Part shown: positions 8,957 to 17,802 of the stretch, one piece after another
How the letters are laid out: every line of letters starts with the position of its first letter
How positions within the stretch are numbered: position 1 is the stretch's first letter
From: Clostridia bacterium
GTDB taxonomy: Bacteria > Bacillota > Clostridia > Christensenellales > Aristaeellaceae
Assembly: GCA_017412715.1 (NCBI GenBank)
Contig: JAFPWU010000010.1
Location: 62,001-126,000 of the forward strand
Direction: 5' to 3'
Length of the DNA stretch: 64,000 bases
The notes under the pieces: generated by a model
The model's database searches: none
What the model saw: only the letters and a program-made list of their open reading frames with translations
Told to the model about the DNA's origin: nothing
Position numbers and translations under genes: made by a program

Positions 8957-11900
8957 GCCTGCTCCTGCGCCTCCGTCATCCTTTCTGTCAGCTTCCGGAT
9001 CAGCTTCAGCAGCACCTTCAGGAGATCCCGGTCAGCCGAGATCTGAGTCCTGTAAACCATGGCGGGCCGGCTTTCCCGGGCAAAGTTCAGATCGGGACTG
9101 ATGGATACCATGGCCTGCATCAGCCTGGCCGGATCGGGAATATACCGCTCGTCCAGGCGGAATACCGCGCCGCCCTTTCCCCTGCTTACCTGGCTGATCC
9201 CAAGCCGGTTGCACATGGCCCGCAGCTGACTCACATCCAGCAGGGTTTCCACCACCGCGGGCACATCGCCGTAGCGGTCGATCATCTCGTCCAGCACCTC
9301 CGCCCGATCCGCGTCCGTGGCCACCGAGGCAATCCGCTTGTACATCTCCATGCGCTGCTTCTCGTCCCCGATGTATTCCGAGGGCAGGAACGCGTCCACC
9401 CGCAGATCCACCCGGGTCTCCAGCTCCCGAACGGGCGTCCCCTCATTCACCTCCAACAGCGTTTCCTCGATCAGCCTGCAATACATGTCGTATCCTACGG
9501 TCGCCAGATGCCCGTGCTGCTCCGGGCCCAGGATATTGCCGGCGCCCCGGATCTCCAGATCCCGCATGGCGATGCGGAATCCCGCGCCAAACTCCGTAAA
9601 TTCCCGGATCGCTTCCAGCCGCTGCTGCGCCGTTTCCGTAAGCAGATGATCCGTCCTGACCGTAAAATAGGCATAGGCCTGGCGGCTTGACCGGCCCACC
9701 CGGCCCCGAAGCTGATACAGCTGGCTGAGTCCGAACCGCTCCGCGTCATAGACGATCAGCGTATTGGCGCTGGGAACATCCAGGCCGCTCTCGATAATGG
9801 TCGTGCACAGCAGCACGTCATAGCTGCCGGCATAGAAATCCATCATCACGTCCTCCAGGGCATGCTCCTTCATCTGCCCGTGGGCAACCCCGATCCGGGC
9901 CTCCGGCACCAGCGCCCGCAGCCGGGCATAGAAGCTTTCAATGCTCCTGACCCGGTTATACAGGAAATACACCTGGCCGCCCCGGCCCAGTTCCCGCAGG
10001 ATGGCGTCCCGAACCACCGCGTCGGAATATTCGGTCACCAGGGTCTGCACAGGCACCCGTTCCTCAGGCGGAGTCTCCAGCACGCTCATATCCCGGATTC
10101 CCGTCATGGACATATGCAGCGTCCGGGGAATGGGCGTAGCGCTGAGGGTCAGCACGTCCACCCGCTTCTTCAGATTCTTGATGGCCTCCTTATGGGCCAC
10201 GCCGAATCGCTGCTCCTCGTCCACGATGAGCAGTCCAAGATCCTTGAAGGCCACGTCCTTCGCCAGCATCCGATGGGTTCCCACCAGGATATCCGTCTTT
10301 CCCTCCGCCAGATCCTTCAGTACCTGCTTCTGCTCCTTCTGGGGCCGGAACCGGCTGAGAAAATCTATCCGGGCTCCGGTGTTCCGGAAGCGCTTGACAA
10401 TGGTATTGTAATGCTGCTGAACCAGGATGGTCGTGGGAGCCAGCAGCGCCACCTGCTTTCCGTCCATAACCGCCTTAAAGGCCGCCCGCAGGCTCACCTC
10501 GGTTTTGCCGTATCCCACATCCCCGCACAGGAGGCGATCCATATTCCGGTCGCTCTCCATGTCCGCCTCAATTTCCTTTACGCTCTCCTTCTGATCCGCG
10601 GTCAGCTCCCAGGGAAACTCATCCTCGAATTCCCGCTGCCAGGGGGTTGCCTTGCTGAAGGCATATCCCGTGCGCTGGCTCCGCTCCGCGTACAGCTTTT
10701 TCAGATCGAAGGCCAGGGTCTTCAGCCCCTCCTTCACCTTGCCCTTCTGGCGGGCCCATTCTCCGCCGCCCAGGCTGTTCAGCTTGGGAGCCTGGGCGGG
10801 GTTGCCGATATACCGCTGCACCCGGTCCAGCTGCTCTACCGGAACATAGAGCCTGTCATTTCCCTGGTACTGGATCAGCAGATAATCCCGCCAGGTGCCC
10901 TCGCTCTGGAGCCGGGTAATTCCCCGGTAAATCCCCACGCCGTGATCTTCGTGCACGACAAAATCCCCCACCTTCAGCTCCGTGAAGGTGGAGATCCGCT
11001 CCCCTGTCCGCTTTTTGCTTTTGCTTTTCCGGTAGCCCTCTCCCCAGATGTCCGCATCGCTGACCAGGACCAGTCCCGGGTCGGGCATCAGGAATCCCCG
11101 GCTCAGGGTCATCGGAAGAATCAGGCACTGTTCCTCCGGAATTCCCTCCTCCGGCCGCTCCACGAAGGAGGCTTTTTCCTCCAGCTCCGCCAGGTTCTCG
11201 GAGAGCCTCCGTCCCCGGGCTTCGCCTCCGCTGAGCAGCAGCACCCGGTAGCCCTTTTCCCGCCAGGCGGCCAGATCATTTTTCAGCAGACGGACCTGTC
11301 CCTGATAGCCTACCAGTCCCCCGGCTCCCAGGTCCAGGCTTTCCGCGGGCCGGATTCCCGCCAGGCCCTGCAGCATCTCCGTGGCCAGGATCATGGGGAA
11401 TTCCTCCAGCCGCTTTCTGGTCTCCTCCCAGGGGCAGAGCAGATCCTCCTGCTCCGCCACGGCCTCCCCCCGCTTCATGGCCCCCGCCAGCTCCTCGCCG
11501 AAGCCCTGCAGCCGCTCCTCCGTCCGGTTCCGGATCCGGTCCGGTTCCCAGAGGATCACCGTGTCCGGCCGGAACCAGTCCGTCAGCGAAAAGGTTTTTT
11601 CGCTCAGCACCGTCACCCAGCTGCGGATCCGGCGGAAAGGCTGTCCCGCCTCTACCAGGTCCGCGTCTTCCATCAGCCGGGTCCGGCGTCTTTCGATCTC
11701 AGTGGTTTCCTGTTCCCGCCAGGCGGCCTCCCGGGCCTTCGGCGCGATCTTCGTATCGAAGAGGAGATCATCCTCCTCATCCTCCGGCAGAGGAGGCAGA
11801 TCCGGCAGGAGCAGGCTCTCCCGGGAGGGTTCGTCCATCATCCTCCGCAGTGTCTTCCGCATGCGTTCCGCAGCGGCCGGCCCCTCCTCCGCCTCCAGCA

Positions 11901-12564
11901 GCGCCTCGCCGGCGGGGGTAATCCGGATTTCATCCAGCCTCTCCTGGCTTCGCTGGCTGATACAGTCGAAGGTCCGCAGGGAATCCACCTCGTCATCGAA
12001 AAATTCAATGCGTATGCCTTCCTTGCCCGCGGGAGGATAAAGATCCAGGATGGAGCCCCGAAGGGCAAACTGCCCCTTCCCTTCCACCATGCCGACCCGC
12101 TCGTATCCCATCCTGATCAGGCGGGCCGCCAGGGTATTCAGGCCCGCACGGTCCCCCGTCCTCAGGAAAAAACAGGCCTCCCGGAAGGGAGCCGGGTTCC
12201 CCATCCGCTGCATCAGGGCTTCCGCGCTGGTCACGAGAATCCGGGTTCCCTCGGTAACTGCGGAAAGGGCTTCCAGGCGCCGCCAGCTGCTCTCCAGGCT
12301 GCCGGCCGCGCGGGTCAGGTCAATCTCCCCTCCCGGCAGAAAGGCGCAGTCCTCCCCGGACATCTGCCGGACATCGTCCGCCAGGCGGCTGGCTTTCAGG
12401 TCATGTTCCGCTACCAGCAGGATTTTTTTGCCGGTCCCGGCCAGGCGGGCTCCCAGCGCTGCCGTCAGGGACTGAACGCTTCCCGCCAGGGCGAGGGGGC
12501 TTCCCGCCCGCACGCCGCCGATCTTCTCCCAGCCCGGGAACTGAATCTGTTCATATAGTTTCAA
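8953..12564 (-). CDS. mfd: Transcription-repair coupling factor Mfd
   Basis: At 1203 residues this is full length. The N-terminal UvrB-homology region is followed by the RNA polymerase-interacting domain (VHEDHGVGIY near 538). The SF2 translocase core has Walker A GDVGYGKTEVS near 681, a Asp-Glu-Glu-Gln box near 783 and LSATPIPRTLHM. The TRCF C-terminal domain follows. It removes RNA polymerase stalled at lesions and recruits UvrA. TTG at 12564 is preferred because AAAGGA lies upstream and the UvrB-like fold starts soon after; a further-upstream ATG at 12651 would add 29 basic residues not usual in Mfd and runs into a repeat element. It is coupled to the comF-like gene by an ATGA overlap. Confidence 0.95.
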   Translation of the reverse strand: MKLYEQIQFPGWEKIGGVRAGSPLALAGSVQSLTAALGARLAGTGKKILLVAEHDLKASRLADDVRQMSGEDCAFLPGGEIDLTRAAGSLESSWRRLEALSAVTEGTRILVTSAEALMQRMGNPAPFREACFFLRTGDRAGLNTLAARLIRMGYERVGMVEGKGQFALRGSILDLYPPAGKEGIRIEFFDDEVDSLRTFDCISQRSQERLDEIRITPAGEALLEAEEGPAAAERMRKTLRRMMDEPSRESLLLPDLPPLPEDEEDDLLFDTKIAPKAREAAWREQETTEIERRRTRLMEDADLVEAGQPFRRIRSWVTVLSEKTFSLTDWFRPDTVILWEPDRIRNRTEERLQGFGEELAGAMKRGEAVAEQEDLLCPWEETRKRLEEFPMILATEMLQGLAGIRPAESLDLGAGGLVGYQGQVRLLKNDLAAWREKGYRVLLLSGGEARGRRLSENLAELEEKASFVERPEEGIPEEQCLILPMTLSRGFLMPDPGLVLVSDADIWGEGYRKSKSKKRTGERISTFTELKVGDFVVHEDHGVGIYRGITRLQSEGTWRDYLLIQYQGNDRLYVPVEQLDRVQRYIGNPAQAPKLNSLGGGEWARQKGKVKEGLKTLAFDLKKLYAERSQRTGYAFSKATPWQREFEDEFPWELTADQKESVKEIEADMESDRNMDRLLCGDVGYGKTEVSLRAAFKAVMDGKQVALLAPTTILVQQHYNTIVKRFRNTGARIDFLSRFRPQKEQKQVLKDLAEGKTDILVGTHRMLAKDVAFKDLGLLIVDEEQRFGVAHKEAIKNLKKRVDVLTLSATPIPRTLHMSMTGIRDMSVLETPPEERVPVQTLVTEYSDAVVRDAILRELGRGGQVYFLYNRVRSIESFYARLRALVPEARIGVAHGQMKEHALEDVMMDFYAGSYDVLLCTTIIESGLDVPSANTLIVYDAERFGLSQLYQLRGRVGRSSRQAYAYFTVRTDHLLTETAQQRLEAIREFTEFGAGFRIAMRDLEIRGAGNILGPEQHGHLATVGYDMYCRLIEETLLEVNEGTPVRELETRVDLRVDAFLPSEYIGDEKQRMEMYKRIASVATDADRAEVLDEMIDRYGDVPAVVETLLDVSQLRAMCNRLGISQVSRGKGGAVFRLDERYIPDPARLMQAMVSISPDLNFARESRPAMVYRTQISADRDLLKVLLKLIRKLTERMTEAQEQA

Positions 12565-12630
12565 TGATGATATTTCCTTTGTTTTCTTTCTGAAAGCGCG
12601 GCCGCGCTTTCGGCGGATACCGCCTTCTGT

Positions 12631-12741
12631 GGAAACGCCGACCGATTCCATTCAGGCTGAAACCGCCTATTTTCAGGCAGCGAATATCAAGCCCTCGCTC
12701 AGGCGGATTTCGGTCCCCCGGGGCATTTATTCAGCGTTTCC
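12631..12741 (-). repeat. Full copy of a ~110-bp dispersed fold-back repeat (copy A)
   Basis: The 111-bp segment lies between mfd and pth. Read on the minus strand it starts GGAAACGCTGAATAAATGCC and ends with GGTTTCAGCC and GGCGTTTCC. The ends are inverted repeats of each other, and internal blocks (CTGAAA/TTTCAG) also pair. It aligns over its whole length with 51949-52057. It abuts the pth stop codon directly. No ORF is inside. Target-site duplication is not clear here (CTGT against CTAT). Confidence 0.75.
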
Positions 12742-13317
12742 CTATTTCTGATTTCCCATCTGCATGGCGTGATCGATTCCGTTCTCCACCCAGTCCGCCG
12801 CGGCCGCCGCGGCCTTTTCGAAGGCGGCGTTCATCATCGGACGCTCCTCTTCCCCGCAGCGTCCCAGCACCCAGTCCGCCAGATCCCGGCCCGCGGGCCT
12901 GTCGCCCACCCCCACCCGGATCCGGGGAAAGTCCTGACTGCCCAGGTTTTCCACGATGGACCGCATGCCGTTATGGGTGCCGGGGCCTCCGTTCTTCCGA
13001 ACTCTCACCCTTCCCGGAGGCAGGTCGATATCGTCATAGATGACCATCAGATGATCGGTCTGGCAGTGGTACCAGCGCAAAAGCTTTTCCACGCACTCCC
13101 CGCTGAGGTTCATGAAGGTCTGAGGCCTGCACAGCACGATTTTCTTCTCGCCCAACGTCACCTCGGCCAAAAGACCCTGAAGCATTTTCCGCCCCAGGGT
13201 TACTCCGTAATGTTTTTCCAGCAGGGCCATAGTATCAAACCCCGCGTTATGCCGGGTATGGGCGTACTCCTCTCCGGGATTCCCAAGCCCGACAAGAATA
13301 AATATTTCCTTGCTCAT
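12742..13317 (-). CDS. pth: Peptidyl-tRNA hydrolase
   Basis: The 191-residue enzyme recycles peptidyl-tRNA in the cytoplasm. It opens with LVGLGNPGEEY and has the catalytic His in RHNAGF, the Asn in QTFMNLSG, the Asp in YDDIDLPPG, and the GGPGTHNGMRSI motif. The ATG at 13317 gives the standard N-terminus. A longer reading frame upstream encodes the neighbouring membrane-protein gene in another frame and is not used. It starts 6 nt after the Lgt-like stop and ends against repeat copy A. Confidence 0.95.
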   Translation of the reverse strand: MSKEIFILVGLGNPGEEYAHTRHNAGFDTMALLEKHYGVTLGRKMLQGLLAEVTLGEKKIVLCRPQTFMNLSGECVEKLLRWYHCQTDHLMVIYDDIDLPPGRVRVRKNGGPGTHNGMRSIVENLGSQDFPRIRVGVGDRPAGRDLADWVLGRCGEEERPMMNAAFEKAAAAAADWVENGIDHAMQMGNQK

Positions 13318-13325
13318 CTGGTTGA

Positions 13326-14303
13326 TTAATTTTTCACCGCAATCTGCCAGGTGCAGACGCCCATTCCCACGCAGCAGACCGTCTCGATCAGATAGGCCAT
13401 CCCTACGCTCAGATCCGGGCTCTTGTCCACCGCGAATTCCATCCATATGATCATCGGTACCATCAATGCGAAGATTACACAGCAGGCAATCAGCTTCTTC
13501 AGCGGCATCCGGCGCTCCGGCGGTTTCCTGGTCCAGCGGATGACCCCGAAGATATTCAGCCCCAGCAGCACCATCGCGGAAACCAGCTGGCTGGGCCGCA
13601 CAAAGAGCCACCGCAGGAAGTTGTCCCGCCGCATGGCTTCCAGCACGATCTGGGCGCTGGCATACAGGGTCAGGAACACTCTGGCCTGATCACCATCCCT
13701 TTTCTTTCCGACCCGGGAAGCAATCAGGATCAGGAAGATGACCGCCGCCACCAGGCCCTCCAGCAGGAACAGGGCGTAATTCCATTCCTCCCATTCATTG
13801 CAGACCGCCAGCGGGAAGAACCGCAGCGCCTCCACGGTCACCTCCGGGCCGATCCCCTCTCCGATGGAATACTCCGCGAAGCGAGACAGGGCGATTCCCA
13901 GCGCCGCGGAAGGCGCCAGGGCATCCAGCAGAGCCGAGACCCTTTCCCCCGTCGCTCTTCCGGCGATCCAGGCCGCCAGGCAGACACCACCCACCGCGCC
14001 CCAGAAGCCTGCGCCGCCTACGGCGCCCCAGACCTCCAGGCCTTCCTCCTGGGCGGTAAAGAAGTTTTCCCAGCCCACTTCTGCGAACAGGTCCCACCGG
14101 CACAGTACGTAATACCCTCTGGCGCCGAGCAGTCCCAATACCACGCCAAGCACGGCCGTCAGGATCATGGCGCCGGATTTCAGCTTTCTGGCCCTTCCCT
14201 GCAGCACAAACAGCAGCAGCCCCAGGATCACCGCCGCCCAGATGCTGACCGCATAGGGCGTCATCTGTCTTCCCAGGATATTCCACATGATTCTGTCTTC
14301 CAA
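13326..14303 (-). CDS. Prolipoprotein diacylglyceryl transferase-like membrane protein (divergent)
   Basis: The 325-residue protein has about seven hydrophobic segments and Lgt-like landmarks in the right order: GARGYYVL, GAGFWGAVGG, then LDALAP...GIALSRFAEY...GEGIG, and a late TLYASAQIVLEAMRRD. In true Lgt the central motif contains a G-R-(I/F)-x-N-F-x-N-x-E segment; here the Asn positions are Glu and Ile-Gly, so it is divergent. Either it is a real but diverged Lgt for the lipoproteins of this cell, or an Lgt-fold paralogue. The TTG start at 14303 is supported by AGGAG about 10 nt upstream; an internal ATG five codons later lacks one. Confidence 0.7.
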   Translation of the reverse strand: MEDRIMWNILGRQMTPYAVSIWAAVILGLLLFVLQGRARKLKSGAMILTAVLGVVLGLLGARGYYVLCRWDLFAEVGWENFFTAQEEGLEVWGAVGGAGFWGAVGGVCLAAWIAGRATGERVSALLDALAPSAALGIALSRFAEYSIGEGIGPEVTVEALRFFPLAVCNEWEEWNYALFLLEGLVAAVIFLILIASRVGKKRDGDQARVFLTLYASAQIVLEAMRRDNFLRWLFVRPSQLVSAMVLLGLNIFGVIRWTRKPPERRMPLKKLIACCVIFALMVPMIIWMEFAVDKSPDLSVGMAYLIETVCCVGMGVCTWQIAVKN

Positions 14304-14393
14304 GATGAATAAGCTCCTGTTCCTGTTCCTGTTCCCTGATGCTCAGGGACCGGGAACAAAATACTTTCCGTCTGAAGCCCGCAGAGGGGTTTA

Positions 14394-15434
14394 TCAGTCC
14401 GGGATCCAGGCATCGGCAAAATAGATGATATCCCGCAGCGGCCTGGTCTTGCCGCCCTTGGGGCAGTTCACCTTGGCCCAGGTCTCGCTGCCCTCCCGGA
14501 AAATCAGCGTAGAGGAGGATCCTCCGTCCAGATTGTAGGCGGTCTGCACCTCCGGGAACTCCGTCACGATCAGTTCGATGAACTGATCCAGCTGCAATCC
14601 CTTGCTGCCCGGGTTTTCCGGCCCTTCGCTGGTAATCAGCAGATATTCCAGCGGCCCCGTCTGGCAGATGGCCATCCGCTGGGCCCTTTTGGCCGTGGAA
14701 ATGGCCCTGGAATAATAGCCATAGACCGGTTCCCCGTTCACCACGATGGCCGGTCCGAAGCAGAAGGCGTTCACGGCGTGGTCGCCCATGGCCACAATGG
14801 TGTCATAGATGTCTCCCCAGGTCTCCCCGGTCACGATGTTCAGGTTCCCCTCGTCATCAATGACCAGCGTTTCCCGGCCCTCGTCCTCGCGCCATTTATT
14901 AATCTTCTGCTCGCTGGAGGTCGCCGCAGGCCGCTTCCATTCCCCCTGGATCAGCACGGGGCCGGCCAGCCGCGCCCCTACGCCGCTGCTGGTTACATCC
15001 GATTCCAGCACCCCGTTGACCCCCACCACCGCCTTCACCCGGGCGGCAATTTTGCTGCCGATGAGGGTGGTCACTTTTGCGAGGGAATCCTCCACCGCAG
15101 CGATACGGAGCTGGTAGGGGGAAGCGATCTTCACCCGGGCGTACATATAGGCGGTCTGATGGACCCGGCCCGTTCCCAGGTTAACCGTGATGGAAGGATT
15201 CTGGTAGGAGGCGGCTGCCTTCGATGCTCCCGTGCCGCTGTAAAACCTGTCCTTGGGGGAAATCATCGGATTCTCCGCCGCAGTCAGAGGAGCAAAGGTT
15301 CCGTCCTTTGCCTCCGGCAGCTCCAGCACGGGAACAGGCTCCTCGGCCTCCTCCGCCCTCACCCCGCAGCAGCAGGCCGTCAGCGTCATCATGGCAAGAA
15401 CCAGCGCCAGAATCTTACTCATACGATTTTTCAT
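14394..15434 (-). CDS. Secreted phosphodiester glycosidase (NAGPA-like) family protein
   Basis: The 346-residue protein begins with a signal peptide (residues 1 to about 28, containing a Thr-Ala-Cys-Cys-Cys run that may be a lipobox). The mature part belongs to the NAGPA/DUF2233 fold of exported phosphodiester glycosidases: VGVNGVLESDV in the middle, and the family signature YNLDGGSSSTL near residue 296. Proteins of this family hydrolyse N-acetylglucosamine phosphodiester linkages or act on wall glycopolymers; the substrate here is unknown. The ATG at 15434 is preceded by GGAGGAG. It lies between asnA and the Lgt-like gene in an envelope-themed unit. Confidence 0.85.
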   Translation of the reverse strand: MKNRMSKILALVLAMMTLTACCCGVRAEEAEEPVPVLELPEAKDGTFAPLTAAENPMISPKDRFYSGTGASKAAASYQNPSITVNLGTGRVHQTAYMYARVKIASPYQLRIAAVEDSLAKVTTLIGSKIAARVKAVVGVNGVLESDVTSSGVGARLAGPVLIQGEWKRPAATSSEQKINKWREDEGRETLVIDDEGNLNIVTGETWGDIYDTIVAMGDHAVNAFCFGPAIVVNGEPVYGYYSRAISTAKRAQRMAICQTGPLEYLLITSEGPENPGSKGLQLDQFIELIVTEFPEVQTAYNLDGGSSSTLIFREGSETWAKVNCPKGGKTRPLRDIIYFADAWIPD

Positions 15435-15493
15435 GCTCTCCTCCAACTCTTGCGATCTCCTCTTTCCGCCTGCCGAAGCCGGCAGGGTGCGCG

Positions 15494-16498
15494 TCACAGC
15501 AGCAGGATGTTTGCCCTGCGGCAGGCGTCCACCACTTCATCCGGCCAGATGCTGGCCTGCACCTCTCCCACGTGGGCTTTTCGGAGGAAGTACACGCACA
15601 TCCGGCTCTGTCCGATTCCCCCGCCGATGGTCTGGGGAAGTTCCCCTGCCAGCAGCGCCTTCTGGAAGGGGAGCTCCGCCCGCTCCTCGCATCCCCGGAT
15701 CTTCAGCTGCCGCCGAAGCGCCTCCGGATCCACGCGGATCCCCATGCTGGATACCTCCAGACTCATGTCCAGCAGCGGGTCATACAGCAGGATATCCCCG
15801 TTCAGGTTCCAGTCATCATAGTCCGGCGCGCGCCCGTCATGAATCTTTCCGCTGCGCAGTGCGCCTCCCACCTGCATCAGGAATACCGCTCCGTATTCCC
15901 TGGCCGCCAGATATTCCCGCTCCCGGGGGCTTTTATCCGGATACCGGTCCTCCAGCTCCTGGGTGGTTACGAAGGCAATCTCATCCGGCAGCTCCGGTTT
16001 GATGTGCGGATAATGGGCGCAGACATAGCCTTCCGTCTTTCGCAGGGTCAGATAGATCTTTTTCACGATCTGCCGCAGGAACTCCTCGTTCCTCTCTCCC
16101 GGCGCCATGATCCGCTCCCAGTCCCACTGGTCCACGAAGATGGAATGGATATTATCCGTTTCCTCGTCCCGGCGGATGGCATTCATGTCCGTATAAAGCC
16201 CTTCCCCGGGATGGAACCCGTAGGTTTTCAGCGCCTGCCGCTTCCATTTGGCCAGGGAATGAACGATCTCCACGGTCCGCCCTGTTTCCAGCACATCGAA
16301 GGAAACCGGCCGCTCCACTCCGTTCAGGTTATCGTTCAGGCCGCTCTCCGGCGTGACCATGATGGGAGCAGAGACCCGGGTCAGATTCAGGGCACGGCTC
16401 AGTTCCGCCTCGAAAAAGTCCTTCACCAGCTTAATGGCGATCTCCGTGTCCCGCAGGTCCAGGACAGGATTATAGTTTTTCGGTATAATCAGATTCAT
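15494..16498 (-). CDS. asnA: Aspartate-ammonia ligase (AsnA)
   Basis: The 334-residue protein matches the class-II-synthetase-like asparagine synthetase A: start MNLIIPKNYNP, VSAPIMVTPESGLNDNLNGV, HSIFVDQWDWE and GGGIGQSRMCVYFLRKAHVGEVQ near the C-terminus. It makes asparagine from aspartate, ammonia and ATP. The upstream L,D-transpeptidase gene ends 5 nt before its start, so they share a transcript from the promoter at 17695-17723. Length is standard. Confidence 0.96.
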   Translation of the reverse strand: MNLIIPKNYNPVLDLRDTEIAIKLVKDFFEAELSRALNLTRVSAPIMVTPESGLNDNLNGVERPVSFDVLETGRTVEIVHSLAKWKRQALKTYGFHPGEGLYTDMNAIRRDEETDNIHSIFVDQWDWERIMAPGERNEEFLRQIVKKIYLTLRKTEGYVCAHYPHIKPELPDEIAFVTTQELEDRYPDKSPREREYLAAREYGAVFLMQVGGALRSGKIHDGRAPDYDDWNLNGDILLYDPLLDMSLEVSSMGIRVDPEALRRQLKIRGCEERAELPFQKALLAGELPQTIGGGIGQSRMCVYFLRKAHVGEVQASIWPDEVVDACRRANILLL

Positions 16499-16503
16499 GC
16501 CCG

Positions 16504-17643
16504 TTACCTCGTATTCTTTTCATTGACCGTGTCGATGCCTTCCCGGCGAAGCTGCGGCGCGCAGCCGGGACAGGGCGTCAGGCCGCTGTAAGGTTTCTCC
16601 TCCAGCTCCCCCCAGGTAAATTCCGTCAGGGGGCGGTATTTTTCCCTCACCAGGAGGCAGTTGGGATCGCTGTGATAGTTTTTTCCGCCCTTCGGGTTAT
16701 AGTACAGCGGATAGTCCTCGTCCGGGTATCCCAGGCTCCGGCCCAGCTCATCCCAGATGATCACCTTCGTCACCGGCTTTCGGGACAGGTTGTTCCAGAG
16801 CCATTCCGCATTCACGCCCTGAGGGGTTTTTTCCTTCTGGATCCGTATGCAGCCGTGGCTGGCCTTCTCCCCCAGGTACCGCTCGCACCGGGAGTAGTCC
16901 CGCTTCTCATTGCCGCTGTCGTCCGTGGTAATCACGCAGGGCACCTCGTGAAGCATGATGCCCTTATTGATCCGCAGGCCCTTGGCGCAGAACAGCCCGC
17001 CGTCGGACCAGAAATCCCCCACCCAGCTGACGATGGCGTATTCCCCGGCCGGGGTCTCGTGAAAGGGGGTATTCTCCCGGGGAAACCCGGTGGAGCACAG
17101 CAGCGTGGAGAACAGGTGCCCCTCCTTGTAAACATAAAGGCGCTGCTGCAGCTTGTCGATGACAATCCCGTACTGATCATTCACGGGCAGCTCCTTCAGC
17201 AGCTTTGTTTCCACATAGCCCTGGAAGCGCTCCGCCCAGACCTGAATCCTGGATCCTTCCTCCGCCGAGGAATAGGCCTCGATCAGGGTCCAGTCCCCTT
17301 CCTGCCGCAGCACATGGACGCCCTGGCTGGCGCAGGTGACCACCCCCGTATACTCGTCGCAGCCCTTCTCCGGTCTGGCGCGCACCCGAACCTGATCCCG
17401 CTGCCCCCCCTGCAGCACGGTCAGGGGCTGCATCAGCACCTCCCAGACCACGTCCTCGTCCATCTCTCCTTCCGTCATTTGCCAGAAGCAGAAATCGTGG
17501 TCGCACAGCACCTCGCTGTCCTCATTCGGCGTCCTGGGCACCAGGTCATGGGCCGGAAGCGGATCAGCGAAAGCCAGGGAAACAGAGACCAGCGCCGTCA
17601 GGAATACCGCGCCGGCCCACCCTCTTTTCCGTTTTTTTCGCAT
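16504..17643 (-). CDS. Secreted L,D-transpeptidase (YkuD) with C-terminal Cys motif
   Basis: The 379-residue precursor has an Arg/Lys-rich N-terminus and one hydrophobic signal segment (about 9-26). An SH3-like beta region (about 80-165) precedes the YkuD domain, which carries the catalytic ASHGCIRI near residue 265 and the partner His in MLHEVPC. The domain makes 3-3 peptidoglycan cross-links or attaches proteins. The C-terminal 55 residues contain a spaced His-Cys...Cys-x-x-Cys pattern (YHSDPNC, then PCPGCAP) resembling small zinc-binding tails. The ATG at 17643 follows AAGGAG. It is the first gene after a perfect promoter. Confidence 0.9.
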   Translation of the reverse strand: MRKKRKRGWAGAVFLTALVSVSLAFADPLPAHDLVPRTPNEDSEVLCDHDFCFWQMTEGEMDEDVVWEVLMQPLTVLQGGQRDQVRVRARPEKGCDEYTGVVTCASQGVHVLRQEGDWTLIEAYSSAEEGSRIQVWAERFQGYVETKLLKELPVNDQYGIVIDKLQQRLYVYKEGHLFSTLLCSTGFPRENTPFHETPAGEYAIVSWVGDFWSDGGLFCAKGLRINKGIMLHEVPCVITTDDSGNEKRDYSRCERYLGEKASHGCIRIQKEKTPQGVNAEWLWNNLSRKPVTKVIIWDELGRSLGYPDEDYPLYYNPKGGKNYHSDPNCLLVREKYRPLTEFTWGELEEKPYSGLTPCPGCAPQLRREGIDTVNEKNTR

Positions 17644-17669
17644 AGGCACTCCTTTCCTGGCACACAAAA

Positions 17670-17693
17670 CTGGCAGCTCTTCCAAGCTGCCAG
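17670..17693. promoter_or_regulatory. Perfect inverted repeat at the L,D-transpeptidase start point
   Basis: CTGGCAGCT and AGCTGCCAG form 9-bp arms around a 6-nt spacer, beginning one base after the -10 box. The expected start point falls within the arm, so a repressor operator is as likely as a 5' mRNA hairpin. A TTTTG follows on the minus strand. Confidence 0.5.
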
Positions 17694-17694
17694 T

Positions 17695-17723
17695 ATTATA
17701 AGGAATCGAAAAAAATCTGTCAA
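17695..17723 (-). promoter_or_regulatory. Perfect consensus promoter for the L,D-transpeptidase unit
   Basis: TTGACA, a 17-nt T-rich spacer and TATAAT read on the minus strand: six of six in both hexamers. It is placed for the unit L,D-transpeptidase, asnA, glycosidase, Lgt-like, pth, mfd, comF-like. Confidence 0.85.
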
Positions 17724-17739
17724 CGAAATTGCGGAATCG

Positions 17740-17802
17740 GCGCCGGGCCCGGCGCTCCTCTCCTTCGCTCAGGCGCAGCCGGCCTGCTGTTTCAGCGCCT
17801 CC
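17740..17802 (-). repeat. Probable half copy of the dispersed repeat plus a GC palindrome
   Basis: Right after the stop codon of the 818-residue gene the minus strand reads GGAGGCGCTGAAACAGC, then GCCTGAGCGAAGG. This has the spacing of the dispersed repeat's first half. It runs into the perfect 16-bp palindrome GCGCCGGGCCCGGCGC at 17740-17755. The palindrome lacks a T-run. Similarity is weaker than in the full copies. Confidence 0.4.

Noticed and set aside
9862..12558. Long rightward frame opposite mfd
   Set aside because: Mfd motifs are intact on the minus strand; the product here has low-complexity His/Pro/Gln composition.
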